From Cohnella nanjingensis (GTDB lineage Bacteria > Bacillota > Bacilli > Paenibacillales > Paenibacillaceae), in the NCBI RefSeq assembly GCF_014212125.1, contig NZ_JACJVP010000030.1, positions 124,001-188,000 of the forward strand: a stretch of 64,000 nucleotides of DNA. The letters run 5' to 3'. Positions 32,892 through 41,174 of the stretch are shown piece after piece; positions within the stretch are counted from its first letter, which is position 1; each line of letters opens with the position of its first letter. The notes under the pieces were generated by a model, which was given only the letters and a program-made list of their open reading frames with translations, was not told where the DNA came from and did no database searches. Made by a program: the position numbers and the translations under genes.

Positions 32892-34961
32892 TTAGCGCGT
32901 GAACGCCGCGGGCACGCCGCCGTCGATCGTCAGCATGCAGCCCGTCGTCTTGTCGGACTTGGAGGACGCGAAGAAGGCGATGCCTTCCGCGATATCCCGC
33001 GGATAGATGTTCACGAGCAGGGTCGTGCGCTTGCGGTAGTATTCTTCCAGCTGATCCGGCTCGATGCCGTAGGCCGCCGCGCGCTCGTTGCGCCAGCTGC
33101 CGTTCCAGATCGCGGAGCCTTGGAGGATGGCGTCCGGCAGGATCGTGTTGACGCGGATGCCGTATTCGCCGCCTTCGGCCGCGATGCAGCGGGCGAGGTG
33201 CGCTTCGAGCGCCTTGGCCGCGCTGTAAGCCGTCGCGTTCTTGCCGGCGTAGACGGAGTTCTTAGAGCCGATAAACACCATGTTGCCGCCGATGCTTTGT
33301 TCCTTCATCTGCTTGAACGCTTCGCGGGCGACGAGGAAGTACCCGGTGCCGAGCACGTTGATATTCAGGTTCCATTCCTTCAGCGACGTCTGGTCGAACG
33401 GGCTGGACGTGGCGAGACCGGCATTGTTCACGATGATGTCCACGCCGCCGAACGCCAGCGCCGTCTCCGCGTACGCCGCTTGGACCGCCTCTTCGTTCGT
33501 GACGTCCATCTTGACCGCGACGGCCCGGTTGTCGCCGTACTTCGCGTTGATCTCGGCCGCGACCTTCTCCGCGCCTTCGAGGTTCAAGTCCGCCAGCACG
33601 ACGTGCGCGCCTTCGGAGACGAGACGGCGGGCCGTCTCGCTGCCGATGCCGCCCGCGCCGCCCGTGATGAACGCGATCTTGCGGGAGAATTCGGCTTCGG
33701 CCGGGGCTAAAGACAATTTATACAGCTCGAGCGGCCAGTATTCCACGTTGTACGATTCGTTCTCGCTCAAGGAGACGAACTCTCCGAGTGCCGTCGCGCC
33801 GCGCATCACCGCGATCGCGCGGTGATAGAGCGCGCCGCTGACTTGGGACATCGCCCAGTTCTTGCCGGTGTTGATCATGCCGACGCCGGGGATCAGGATG
33901 ACGCGTGGCGCCGCTTCGAACATGACGTCGCCTTCGTTCTTGTTGCGCTCGAAGTAGGCTTTGTATTGCTCCTTGTAGGCGGCCACGCTCTCTTTGAGGA
34001 TCGCCTTCAAGCCATCGACGTCGTCCGCGTTCGGCGTCCAATCGATGAACAGCGGCACGACCTTGGTATGAACCAGGTGGTCCGGGCAAGCGGCGCCGAC
34101 TTGGGACAGCTTCGGCGAGCGCTCGCCGCCTACGAACGCGAGTACGTCCGCTTGGTCGTCGAACGTCAAAATCATCTTTTTCGCGTCGCTGACGGCGCCG
34201 CGGATCGTCGGCATGACGGCGGCCGCGATCTGCCGACGGACGTCTGCCGGGAGCGCCGGATGCTTGGCGCCGCCGAACAGCTTCGCCTCGTCCGCCCGCG
34301 CTTCGATGAACGCTTCGGCTTCGCTGATGATCTTGATCGTCTGCGCGTAGCACGCTTCGGACGTCTCTCCCCAAGTGACCAAGCCGTGCTTCTCCATCAG
34401 CACCAGCTCCACCTTCGGATTCGCGAGCACGCCTTCGGCGATCATCTTGGACAGCGTAAAGCCTGGACGAATGTACGGTACCCATACGAAGCGGTCGCCG
34501 AAGATCTCGCGCGCCAGCTCCTTGCCGTTGTCCGCGCAGCACAGGCTGATGATCGCGTCCGGATGCGTGTGGTCGACATGCTTGAACGGGAGGAACGCGT
34601 GCAGCAGCGTCTCGATCGATGCGCGCGGGTGCTTGGCGTCAATCATACAATTAGCCAGGTAGGCGACCATCTCTTCGTCGGACATCTCCGGACGCTCGAA
34701 CAGCGGCCGGATATCCTCCATGCGCAAGCCCGTGAAGTTGCCCGCCTTCATCGTCGCGAGGTCGGAGCCGCTGCCCTTCACGTACATGACTTCGACGTCG
34801 CGGCCGCGGAAGTCCTGTACGACCGTCTTCGCCGAGGTGTTGCCGCCTCCCCAGTTGCATACGCGGCGGTCTTCGCCGATCAGGTTGGAGCGGTAGACCA
34901 GTTCGTTCAGTCCGCCGGACTGCTGTGAGGCTTTTGCCGGATCCCACAAGCTTTGTACCAT
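32892..34961 (-). CDS. rhaEW: Bifunctional rhamnulose-1-phosphate aldolase/lactaldehyde dehydrogenase
   Basis: A 689-residue fusion like B. subtilis RhaEW (YuxG). The N-terminal class II aldolase (about 1-420) splits rhamnulose-1-phosphate to dihydroxyacetone phosphate and L-lactaldehyde. The C-terminal short-chain dehydrogenase (about 425-689) oxidises lactaldehyde: GGAGGIG nucleotide site, NNAG, and Tyr/Lys in AYSAAKAL. First gene of the rha operon; GGAGG lies 9 bases before the ATG. The L-lactate product could feed the neighbouring lutABC, a functional link between the two loci. Confidence 0.94.
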   Translation of the reverse strand: MVQSLWDPAKASQQSGGLNELVYRSNLIGEDRRVCNWGGGNTSAKTVVQDFRGRDVEVMYVKGSGSDLATMKAGNFTGLRMEDIRPLFERPEMSDEEMVAYLANCMIDAKHPRASIETLLHAFLPFKHVDHTHPDAIISLCCADNGKELAREIFGDRFVWVPYIRPGFTLSKMIAEGVLANPKVELVLMEKHGLVTWGETSEACYAQTIKIISEAEAFIEARADEAKLFGGAKHPALPADVRRQIAAAVMPTIRGAVSDAKKMILTFDDQADVLAFVGGERSPKLSQVGAACPDHLVHTKVVPLFIDWTPNADDVDGLKAILKESVAAYKEQYKAYFERNKNEGDVMFEAAPRVILIPGVGMINTGKNWAMSQVSGALYHRAIAVMRGATALGEFVSLSENESYNVEYWPLELYKLSLAPAEAEFSRKIAFITGGAGGIGSETARRLVSEGAHVVLADLNLEGAEKVAAEINAKYGDNRAVAVKMDVTNEEAVQAAYAETALAFGGVDIIVNNAGLATSSPFDQTSLKEWNLNINVLGTGYFLVAREAFKQMKEQSIGGNMVFIGSKNSVYAGKNATAYSAAKALEAHLARCIAAEGGEYGIRVNTILPDAILQGSAIWNGSWRNERAAAYGIEPDQLEEYYRKRTTLLVNIYPRDIAEGIAFFASSKSDKTTGCMLTIDGGVPAAFTR

Positions 34962-34984
34962 GGATGATAACCTCCGAATGAATG

Positions 34985-35045
34985 TTTGTTTTTATTTGTT
35001 TTGATCTTATCATATTTGTTTATTTTTGAATACCGCATTTCAAAC
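34985..35045 (-). promoter_or_regulatory. AT-rich control region of the rha operon
   Basis: Two direct repeats TATTTGTTT (plus strand, 34993-35001 and 35013-35021), spaced 20 bases, fit a DeoR-family operator. An inverted repeat TTTGAA / TTCAAA around TACCGCAT (35025-35044) resembles a CcpA cre site but is two bases too long. TATGAT or TAAGAT between the repeats could be the -10. Confidence 0.5.
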
Positions 35046-35050
35046 AAAAA

Positions 35051-35083
35051 CAAAAAAACTCCCATGCACTTTTGCACAGGAGT
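35051..35083 (-). terminator. Terminator of the AbM-GNAT operon
   Basis: Minus strand: stem ACTCC.TGCA / TGCA.GGAGT followed by a run of seven T (35058-35052), between the GNAT gene and the rha promoter. Confidence 0.8.
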
Positions 35084-35110
35084 CCCTATTCTTTTCCAGC
35101 GGAACCAACT

Positions 35111-35210
35111 GTCAGCGGCACCGAATTTCTGCCAGTAACACCGACTACTTGCCGGTGATACCGACTCTCTGCCAACGTCACCGACTTTCTGCCAGCGGCA
35201 AATCTGCTCC
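35111..35210. repeat. Degenerate 20-bp tandem repeat, five copies
   Basis: Units at 35111, 35131, 35151, 35171 and 35191 each start G(C/T)CA or GCCG and most contain CACCGACT followed by TCT. No coding role seen. Confidence 0.8.
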
Positions 35211-35238
35211 ATGGGGCCATCTGACGCCGTCCCCTTCT

Positions 35239-35745
35239 TCAGTCCGCCACCCGCAGGCCGAGGATCGCCAGATCCCGTTCTACGCCGTCCAGTTCGGCAA
35301 CGCGGGGCAGATAGCCCCATTGCTCGAAGCCGTACTTCGTCAGCAGTGCGATGCTCGGCTCGTTGTGGCCGAAGACGAATCCGACGAGGCTGCGAATCCC
35401 GAGCCGCGGACAGCTCTCGATCGCATGCCGCATCAAGCGCTTGCCCAGTCCTTGCCCGCGATGCCGCTCGGAGATGTAGATGCTGATCTCGGCGGTGGCG
35501 TCGTAGGCCGGACGGCCGTAGAACGACTGGAAGCTGAACCAGGCGACGATGCGGCCGTCCAGCTTCAGTACCCACAACGGGCGGCGCACCGGCTCGTGCG
35601 CATGGAACCAGGCGATGCGGCTCTCGACCGTAACCGGTGCGAGGTCGGCGGTCACCTGCCGTCCCGCGATCGTGGAATTGTAGATGCCGACGATCTCGGG
35701 CAAGTCGTCCAAGACCGCGTCGGCGATATCATAAGCTCCGATCAT
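35239..35745 (-). CDS. GNAT acetyltransferase, phosphinothricin/methionine sulfoximine acetyltransferase-like
   Basis: A 168-residue protein. IVGIYNSTIAGRQVTADLAPVT and the acetyl-CoA loop ERHRGQGLGKRLMRHAI resemble the PAT/YwnH group that acetylates phosphinothricin or methionine sulfoximine. The ATG at 35745 overlaps the stop of the upstream monooxygenase-fold gene (ATGA), so the two are translationally coupled. Acceptor assignment is tentative. Confidence 0.88.
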   Translation of the reverse strand: MIGAYDIADAVLDDLPEIVGIYNSTIAGRQVTADLAPVTVESRIAWFHAHEPVRRPLWVLKLDGRIVAWFSFQSFYGRPAYDATAEISIYISERHRGQGLGKRLMRHAIESCPRLGIRSLVGFVFGHNEPSIALLTKYGFEQWGYLPRVAELDGVERDLAILGLRVAD

Positions 35746-36092
35746 GACGGCTCCCCCTCCTGTTCCTCCTGATAGACGATCGGAGGAATCGGACCTTCGT
35801 CCAACCGGATGTTGATATAATGATCGACTTCGGGGAACGGATCGTAAAAATGATGCAGCAGCGCTTTCCACTCCTGATACTGGGGCGATCCGCGGAAGCC
35901 GACCGTGTGGTCCTTGAGCGTCTCCCATTTGACGAGCAGGATGTATTGGTCCTTTTTCTCCACGCATTTGTTCAGCTCGTGGCCGATATATCCGCGCATG
36001 GACGAGATGATCTTGGAGGCTTTGCGGAAGCTGCTCTCAAAATCGTTGGTCAAGCCGGACTTCACGTTCAAGATGGCGACTTCGAGGATCAT
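35742..36092 (-). CDS. Antibiotic biosynthesis monooxygenase (ABM) domain protein
   Basis: A 116-residue ferredoxin-like fold protein with the family pattern MILEVAILNVKSGL, SMRGYIGHELNKCVEKKDQYILLVKWETL and a C-terminal F-DPFPEVDHY. Members are small dimeric oxygenases or of unknown function. AAAGGAG is the ribosome site; the frame extends upstream but conservation starts here. Coupled to the downstream GNAT gene. Confidence 0.88.
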   Translation of the reverse strand: MILEVAILNVKSGLTNDFESSFRKASKIISSMRGYIGHELNKCVEKKDQYILLVKWETLKDHTVGFRGSPQYQEWKALLHHFYDPFPEVDHYINIRLDEGPIPPIVYQEEQEGEPS

Positions 36093-36174
36093 CTTTTTCT
36101 CTCCTTTAACTGTCGTAACGCTGCCCGGATTCGGGCTGCGGCTAATAACGGCGGAACGACCGGGCGCTGGCGTC

Positions 36175-36936
36175 TCACATTCGTCCCGTTCGCAGCGCCG
36201 TCGCATACTCCGGCCGCCCGCGCCGTAGCGCGATATCGGCGGCCCGCTCCCAGTCGTAGGGCACGAGGAGATGCTCGATCCGCGGCCCGGCATTCGTCCC
36301 GTCCGGACCTTCCCTCACGATGACGTATTCGGCAAAAGGATGGCCCGAGGCCATGACGTGCGGGATCGGCTCCTCGTCTTCATAGGCGGGAAGGCCGACG
36401 CTCCCGGCGTTCACCACCGTCTTGCCGTCCGGCAAATGGCGCAGGGCGAAGACGTGGCTGTGGCCGCAGAAGACGACGCGTGCCCGCACATGCGCAAGCT
36501 CGCGCCGCAGCCGGTCGGACGGCTTGTACGACGCGCCGCGCGGACCGACCTCTTCGAGCAGATACACGTCGTTCGCGTCCGGCGTGCCATGGCAGAACAG
36601 CCAATCTCCGTCCGACCATACGGCCGGGAATCCAGCCATCCAACGCTCCGTCTCTTCCGTAAGCAGCGGCTTTACGAAACGATAGGTCGGACCTGCGCCT
36701 TCCGGCGCTAGCAATACTTCATCGCAGTTCCCCATGAGATGGACGATCCGCGGATCCGCCATGAGCAGCCGGGCCGTGCCGATCGGATCGATCGGTCCGA
36801 ACAGGCTGTCGCCCAAGCATACGATCCTGCCGATGCCCCGGGCGTCGATATCGCGCAGTACGGCTTCCAGCGCGTGCGCGTTGCTGTGGATGTCGGAGAT
36901 GACCGCGATCGGTTCACGCGCCCGCCGATTCGTCAT
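36175..36936 (-). CDS. Calcineurin-like metallophosphoesterase (YfcE/MJ0936 type)
   Basis: A 253-residue phosphodiesterase with the dimetal site: AVISDIHSNAHALEAVL, CLGDSLFG, MGNCDE, FCHGTP and FCGHSHVFAL. The motif order is that of small stand-alone phosphoesterases, and VNAGSVGLP completes it. GAGGAGG lies 6 bases before ATG 36936. The gene overlaps the end of the upstream GNAT gene by 23 bases. Physiological substrate unknown. Confidence 0.9.
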   Translation of the reverse strand: MTNRRAREPIAVISDIHSNAHALEAVLRDIDARGIGRIVCLGDSLFGPIDPIGTARLLMADPRIVHLMGNCDEVLLAPEGAGPTYRFVKPLLTEETERWMAGFPAVWSDGDWLFCHGTPDANDVYLLEEVGPRGASYKPSDRLRRELAHVRARVVFCGHSHVFALRHLPDGKTVVNAGSVGLPAYEDEEPIPHVMASGHPFAEYVIVREGPDGTNAGPRIEHLLVPYDWERAADIALRRGRPEYATALRTGRM

Positions 36937-37435
36937 GACGCACCTCCTCGGCCATGCCCGTTCGGCCGGAGAGCTTCTTCCGCATGACGAACCAGCCGTC
37001 CTTCCCGTCCGGATAGGTACGGCGTCTGACGATCGCGTACCCCAGCTTCCGATAGAGCGCAACGTTCCCTAGGAGCGACGCGCGAACCTCGATCCGGGTC
37101 TCCGAATATCCTTGCCGGATGGCGAGCCGTTCCAGGTAAGCCATCGTGCCGCTGCCGATCCCCCGTCTGCGCGCACGTTCGAGGATGGAGACGCGTCCGA
37201 TATACATGTATCGCTCGCTGAAGTAGTACTGGGCGGAGCCGACCGGCTCGTCCCCGAGCCAGACGAGCAGTGCGCCGCCGCGCCCCGCCAGCTTGCGTCG
37301 GATATCCTCCACTTCTTCCTTCAGCGCGGAAGGGGGCGGATTCAGCCGTTCCCGGTATTCGCCGAACGCTTCTCTCATGATCCGATGAACGACCGGCAGC
37401 TCCTCGTCTACGGCTGACCGAATCTCGTATCGCAT
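36914..37435 (-). CDS. GNAT family N-acetyltransferase
   Basis: A 173-residue acetyltransferase with N-terminal YEIRSAVDEELPVVHRIM and acetyl-CoA loop ERARRRGIGSGTMAYLERLA, then ALYRKLGYAIV. Overlaps the phosphoesterase gene downstream by 23 bases. Substrate unknown. Confidence 0.88.
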   Translation of the reverse strand: MRYEIRSAVDEELPVVHRIMREAFGEYRERLNPPPSALKEEVEDIRRKLAGRGGALLVWLGDEPVGSAQYYFSERYMYIGRVSILERARRRGIGSGTMAYLERLAIRQGYSETRIEVRASLLGNVALYRKLGYAIVRRRTYPDGKDGWFVMRKKLSGRTGMAEEVRHDESAGA

Positions 37436-37493
37436 GCGTCTTCCTTCCTTTCCGGGACTCGTCTTCTCTTAATCTATGCGCGCGAAGTCCGTC

Positions 37494-37952
37494 TCAGATC
37501 GTCAAAAAGTAATGATCGTACGTCTCGTCCCGCTCGAAACCCAATTGCTCGTAGAGCCGCTTCGCGCCCGCATTCGTCTTGGCCGTCGACAGCTCGATGC
37601 CCTTGGCGCGCGTCAACTGCCCGTACGCGATCGCCTCCGTGAGCAGACGCTTGGCGACGCCTTGTTGGCGGTAGGATTCGCCGACGAACAGATCGTTCAG
37701 AATCCAAGTACGCTTCATCGAGATCGAAGAGAATGCCGGGTAGAGCTGCGCGAACCCGAGCGCTTCGCCGGTGTTCGCGTCCCGCGCGAGGAAGATGACC
37801 GACTCCAAGTGAGCGAATCGCTCGAAGAGGTATTGCTCGGCTCCCGCCGGATCGGCGGTTTGTCCATAAAACTGACGATAAGCGTCGAACAGCGGGACCA
37901 GCACGCTGAGATCGGCTGCCGTCGCTTGGCTGACTTCCAAAAATCGCGTCAT
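37494..37952 (-). CDS. GNAT family N-acetyltransferase
   Basis: A 152-residue acetyltransferase with LFDAYRQFYGQ near the N-terminus, LNDLFVGESYRQQGVAKRLL (acetyl-CoA loop QQGVAK) and KRLYEQLGFERDETYDHYFL at the C-terminus. This fits the diamine/aminoglycoside-like GNAT shape. GAGGGGAACACG precedes the ATG. Confidence 0.88.
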   Translation of the reverse strand: MTRFLEVSQATAADLSVLVPLFDAYRQFYGQTADPAGAEQYLFERFAHLESVIFLARDANTGEALGFAQLYPAFSSISMKRTWILNDLFVGESYRQQGVAKRLLTEAIAYGQLTRAKGIELSTAKTNAGAKRLYEQLGFERDETYDHYFLTI

Positions 37953-38155
37953 CGTGTTCCCCTCCTCATGGGCTAACTTCGTTCGTATCGGTGCGTTCCG
38001 TATCGGTTAGGAACTGAAGCCATTCTCGTTCAAGCTTAGCCGGTTCCGCATATAGCGGATATCATGCCCGGAGCGTAGTAGCGGTCGGTCGTCCGCCGGC
38101 TCATTCGGCCGCCTCGAACGGCTCCAGCGCCCTCCGGCCAAACCTCGCCTCTCGT
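37953..38155. other. Intergenic stretch without recognised gene
   Basis: Contains short inverted repeats (for example CGTATCGG copies near 37983 and 38002) but no coding frame I can support and no clear terminator. Confidence 0.4.
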
Positions 38156-38668
38156 TCAAGCCCGTGTGCCGCTGTGCTCGGCGAGCCATTCCAGGACGGG
38201 ATAAGCCACCACGTGGCGATCGCGGTAAGCGGCTTGAACCGTGTCCCGATGCTCGCTTAGAATGCCGTTCTGCAGCATGGCCGCCTTGAATCCGCGTTCG
38301 ATCGCGCCCTGATAGGTGAACAGTACGCAATATTCGGCCGCGAATCCGGCTACGACGACCAAGCCCGCTCCGCGTTCGCGCAAGACGGCTTCCAGATCCG
38401 TCTCCCAGAAAGCATTGGAATGGACCTTCCGGATCCGAACGTCGTCCGGCTCCACTTCGACTTCAGGCACGAACGCGTAAGTCTCTTCTTGATCCGCTTC
38501 CATGCCTTCGATATCCTGCACGTGGACCACCGCGTGCCCGCGTTCGCGGAAGAGACGAGCGACATGGTTGATATATTCGCAAGCTTGGGAGATGCGGGAA
38601 GCCTCCACCCGGTCTTGCAAGAACGCGTTCTGCATATCCACGACGAGTAAGGCCATCTTGTTCGGCAC
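38156..38668 (-). CDS. Isochorismatase-family cysteine hydrolase
   Basis: A 170-residue hydrolase of the nicotinamidase/isochorismatase fold. Catalytic Asp in LLVVDMQNAF, Lys in VRIRKVHSNAFWET, and Cys in GFAAEYCVLFTYQGA are all present. GTG start with GGGAG upstream. Could be a nicotinamidase-like or carbamoyl-type hydrolase; the substrate cannot be told from the sequence. Confidence 0.9.
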   Translation of the reverse strand: MPNKMALLVVDMQNAFLQDRVEASRISQACEYINHVARLFRERGHAVVHVQDIEGMEADQEETYAFVPEVEVEPDDVRIRKVHSNAFWETDLEAVLRERGAGLVVVAGFAAEYCVLFTYQGAIERGFKAAMLQNGILSEHRDTVQAAYRDRHVVAYPVLEWLAEHSGTRA

Positions 38669-38777
38669 GTTCCCGCTCCCTTCGTGAAAAATGTGATTGA
38701 TTGCGGCTTACCCGGCCCATGAAGCCGCCGAGCACCAGGATGGCCATCCCGGCGAAAAAAAGCAGGTTCGCCATCAT
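38463..38777 (-). CDS. Doubtful small membrane ORF overlapping the isochorismatase gene
   Basis: MMANLLFFAGMAILVLGGFMGRV gives one clear membrane segment and follows a good AGAGGTG ribosome site. After about 35 residues the frame runs 200 bases inside the isochorismatase gene and turns Arg-rich, as expected for an out-of-frame shadow. Possibly a short membrane protein whose stop has been lost. Confidence 0.25.
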   Translation of the reverse strand: MMANLLFFAGMAILVLGGFMGRVSRNQSHFSRRERERAEQDGLTRRGYAERVLARPGGGFPHLPSLRIYQPCRSSLPRTRARGGPRAGYRRHGSGSRRDLRVRA

Positions 38778-38786
38778 CTGCACCTC

Positions 38787-39539
38787 TTATTCGAAATGAA
38801 GGGTCTGCTCCGTCCACGGCGTCTCCCGATAGGCATCCCCGATGCCCATGCCAGCGATTGCGTCCTTGAGAACATGCTTCGTGCGGAGCACGGCACGGAA
38901 CGGTTCGGCGAACGGCGAAGGCGAGATCCGCACCCGCTCCGGCCCCGTCCAGGCGGCGGACAGCTGCCGGCCGTCCAGCCGGACGCCGAACCCTTCGCGG
39001 TACCAAGGGTGTTCGTCGGCCTTGGCCGCGCCGGGTTCGTTGAAGCAGACATACAAGGAGATCTGATCGCATAGCTGCAAAATGCCAAGGTGCCGCATCA
39101 CCGACGCCTCTTCCGGTTCATTCAGCACGGCCCGGATGCGGCGCTGCCTCGCCCGCTCGTGATCGACAAATTCGCTCCAAGCGGGGTCCTGCGCTCCTCC
39201 CGGAGGCTGGAATGAGGAGAAATGCAGGCTGCACAGCAGCCCGGCATAGGCACTCATGGCTTCGACTTCGTCGACGCCCAACCGATAAAAGGTCAGTTTG
39301 GGCAGATGCGGATAGTCCATGAACGAAAAGGGCCTGCGATCCCGGTCGTTCCAGACGGGCGTGTCGTCGAGCCGCATCCAGCTTCGGTCGTGCTCGGCGA
39401 TGGCGAGCAGCGCCTCCTGGACGTAGGGGCTGTTCCCGTACAGATTCGCATGCATGCGCTTTGCGATCTCTCCCGACAGCCGCGCATGGTCATCTTGCGG
39501 CGTCAGGACAAAAAAACGTTCGTTCTCGCGGACGATCAT
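38787..39539 (-). CDS. DUF3891 family protein
   Basis: A 250-residue protein of a family of unknown function, recognised by MIVRENERFFVLTPQDDHARLSGEIA, AIAEHDRSW and LHFSSF, with conserved His-Asp pairs (QDDHA, EHD) that suggest an HD-like metal site. The start ATG 39539 has GGGAGG upstream. The function is not known. Confidence 0.85.
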   Translation of the reverse strand: MIVRENERFFVLTPQDDHARLSGEIAKRMHANLYGNSPYVQEALLAIAEHDRSWMRLDDTPVWNDRDRRPFSFMDYPHLPKLTFYRLGVDEVEAMSAYAGLLCSLHFSSFQPPGGAQDPAWSEFVDHERARQRRIRAVLNEPEEASVMRHLGILQLCDQISLYVCFNEPGAAKADEHPWYREGFGVRLDGRQLSAAWTGPERVRISPSPFAEPFRAVLRTKHVLKDAIAGMGIGDAYRETPWTEQTLHFE

Positions 39540-39633
39540 GGCTTTCGCCTCCCCACCGGCTTTTCCTCTCAATATACCATCTCGCCCGTATCCCGGTCAT
39601 CCCCGCAGCCCCGCCGTTGCGCCCGAAAAAACG

Positions 39634-39671
39634 AAAAAAGGAGCGGCCCGCCTCTTCGGACGTTCCGCTCC
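39634..39671 (-). terminator. Terminator of the GNAT gene at 39685
   Basis: Stem GGAGCGG / CCGCTCC with an inner GTCCG-type pairing, followed on the minus strand by TTTTTT, just after the stop codon. Confidence 0.8.
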
Positions 39672-39684
39672 TGCCGCAGCTCGC

Positions 39685-40110
39685 TTACTCCAACGCGGTA
39701 TCGTACGCGCATCTGTAGCGCTCGACGCCGGGGTACTTCTCCCCTAAGCTCTCGATCGTGAACCCGATGCTGCGGTAGAAGTTCACGGCCTCGTCGTCGG
39801 TCTCCGCGACGATCTCTCTCGGATCCTTGGCCGCGAGCAGCTCGAGGATCATGCCTCTGCCGTAGCCTTTGCCGCGCTCATCCGGCGCGACGGCGATATG
39901 CCGAATCTCCAGCGCGCCTTCGTCGTCCAGCCTGGAGCCGATAATGCCGATCAGCGCGTCGTCTTCGTAGTAGCCGCGAATTTCCAGCGACGGATCCTCC
40001 CGATATTCCTGCAGCACCTGGACGATGCGGTCCGGGTCCGGAAAGACCGACATCTCGATCAATTCGTAGACTTGCGGCTTGTCCAGCCGATCTTTAATCT
40101 CGATTAACAC
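39685..40110 (-). CDS. GNAT family N-acetyltransferase
   Basis: A 141-residue acetyltransferase: DKPQVYELIEMSVFPDPDRI, IRHIAVAPDERGKGYGRGMILEL (loop RGKGYG), AVNFYRSIGFTIESL. The start is set at GTG 40110, with AAGGAG 9 bases upstream; the reading frame stays open for another 990 bases upstream only as an antiparallel-frame artefact across two neighbouring genes. Confidence 0.87.
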   Translation of the reverse strand: MLIEIKDRLDKPQVYELIEMSVFPDPDRIVQVLQEYREDPSLEIRGYYEDDALIGIIGSRLDDEGALEIRHIAVAPDERGKGYGRGMILELLAAKDPREIVAETDDEAVNFYRSIGFTIESLGEKYPGVERYRCAYDTALE

Positions 40111-40264
40111 CAGCGTTCGCTCCTTCGATCGATGAACCGTTCTGTCCCTAATCGTACTCAACCGGAGCGGAAAGATCAAATCCCCGGCGAGATGCGGCTG
40201 CCGGAATACGCTTCGTCTAGCGCTGCCGGAAGCTGTCGCTTCCTGCGGCTTCCCGGGAAATCGC

Positions 40265-40318
40265 TCAGTCGTCCGACACGCGGATGACGATCTTCCCCCA
40301 CGGAGCGCGAGGCGCATT
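40265..40318 (-). pseudogene. Possible remnant of a zinc-type dehydrogenase C-terminus
   Basis: Directly after the hydrolase stop the minus strand encodes WGKIVIRVSDD and a stop. G-K-I-V-(I/L)-R-V near the stop is how many zinc-binding/quinone oxidoreductases end. Only about 17 codons remain, so this is tentative. Confidence 0.3.
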
Positions 40319-41102
40319 AAGCGAATATGTCCAGATCGGCGAGGTCGATTCCTTGCTTCGTCACCGGCCAACTGCATGCGCGCTCGAATCCGGCATGCGT
40401 ACGTATCGTATCGTCGTCGAACCGGAAGACGAAGATCCGATCGAACCTCCGGCGCAAAGCGAAGTACATGAGCCCCTCTTCCGGTACGGAGACGAGCGAC
40501 AGCTGCGTAGGGTAGTCCCCTTCTTGCTGCGCAGTCTCGGCCAGCACCGCGAGCCCCGCCGCCGGGTCGAACGCCGCTTTGCGCAGCCGAATCGCCCGAT
40601 TGGCGGTCTCGTATCGTTCGTCGACAGGCGCCGAACCGTCGGTCAGCGCGCAGTTCGTCAGCACCATCACGTCGGGATCTTCCGCTTCGTCCAGCGCGAG
40701 GTTGCCGCGGCCGGGTTCGACGATGTAGCCTTGGCGTTCCATGCCCGCGATGAGGCAGTGCACGCTGTAATTCGGCACGTTCACGACCGCCTTCATCCGC
40801 AAGTAGTCGCCGAGCGACGACAGCCGAATCTTCTCGCCCAGCACATCCTCGAACAATCTCATCGTATGGACGGCATCCTTGGTCCGCCGATAGCGGCCCG
40901 CTTCGTTCGGCTCGACCGTCTGCAGGTTCATGAACGTCCCCGCCCGGTTCAGCCCGAAGGCGGGATAATAGGAGCCGTTCTCTTGCTGGCGTACGATGAG
41001 CTGATGCTCGCCATGGCGCGCGAGCTTGATCGGCCGGTCCGAGATATCGAAGTTCATCCCGATGAAGGTGCGCTCCCCGTGAACCACAAAGCTTGTACAC
41101 AT
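40317..41102 (-). CDS. Linear amide C-N hydrolase (choloylglycine hydrolase family)
   Basis: A 261-residue Ntn-hydrolase. Cys2 follows the initiator Met (MCTSFVV) and would be the autocatalytic nucleophile. FIGMNFDIS and FGLNRAGTFMNLQ are family landmarks, and NVPNYSVHCLIA follows. The start is ATG 41102 so that Cys is residue 2; upstream codons are not conserved. Substrates in the family include bile salts, penicillin V and N-acyl homoserine lactones. Confidence 0.87.
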   Translation of the reverse strand: MCTSFVVHGERTFIGMNFDISDRPIKLARHGEHQLIVRQQENGSYYPAFGLNRAGTFMNLQTVEPNEAGRYRRTKDAVHTMRLFEDVLGEKIRLSSLGDYLRMKAVVNVPNYSVHCLIAGMERQGYIVEPGRGNLALDEAEDPDVMVLTNCALTDGSAPVDERYETANRAIRLRKAAFDPAAGLAVLAETAQQEGDYPTQLSLVSVPEEGLMYFALRRRFDRIFVFRFDDDTIRTHAGFERACSWPVTKQGIDLADLDIFA

Positions 41103-41174
41103 CGCTTGCTCACCCCTTCGCTTTTGGACCTCCCGCGCATCAGCCAAGCATGGCGTCGCGTTCCTGAACCTCTT

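Noticed and set aside
35027..35042. CcpA cre site before rhaEW
   Set aside because: The dyad is 16 bases rather than 14 and lacks a good central CG match, so it is not called as cre.
39685..41100. A 471-residue protein spanning the GNAT and amide hydrolase genes
   Set aside because: Only the last 141 residues are protein-like; the rest is an out-of-frame reading of the amide hydrolase gene.
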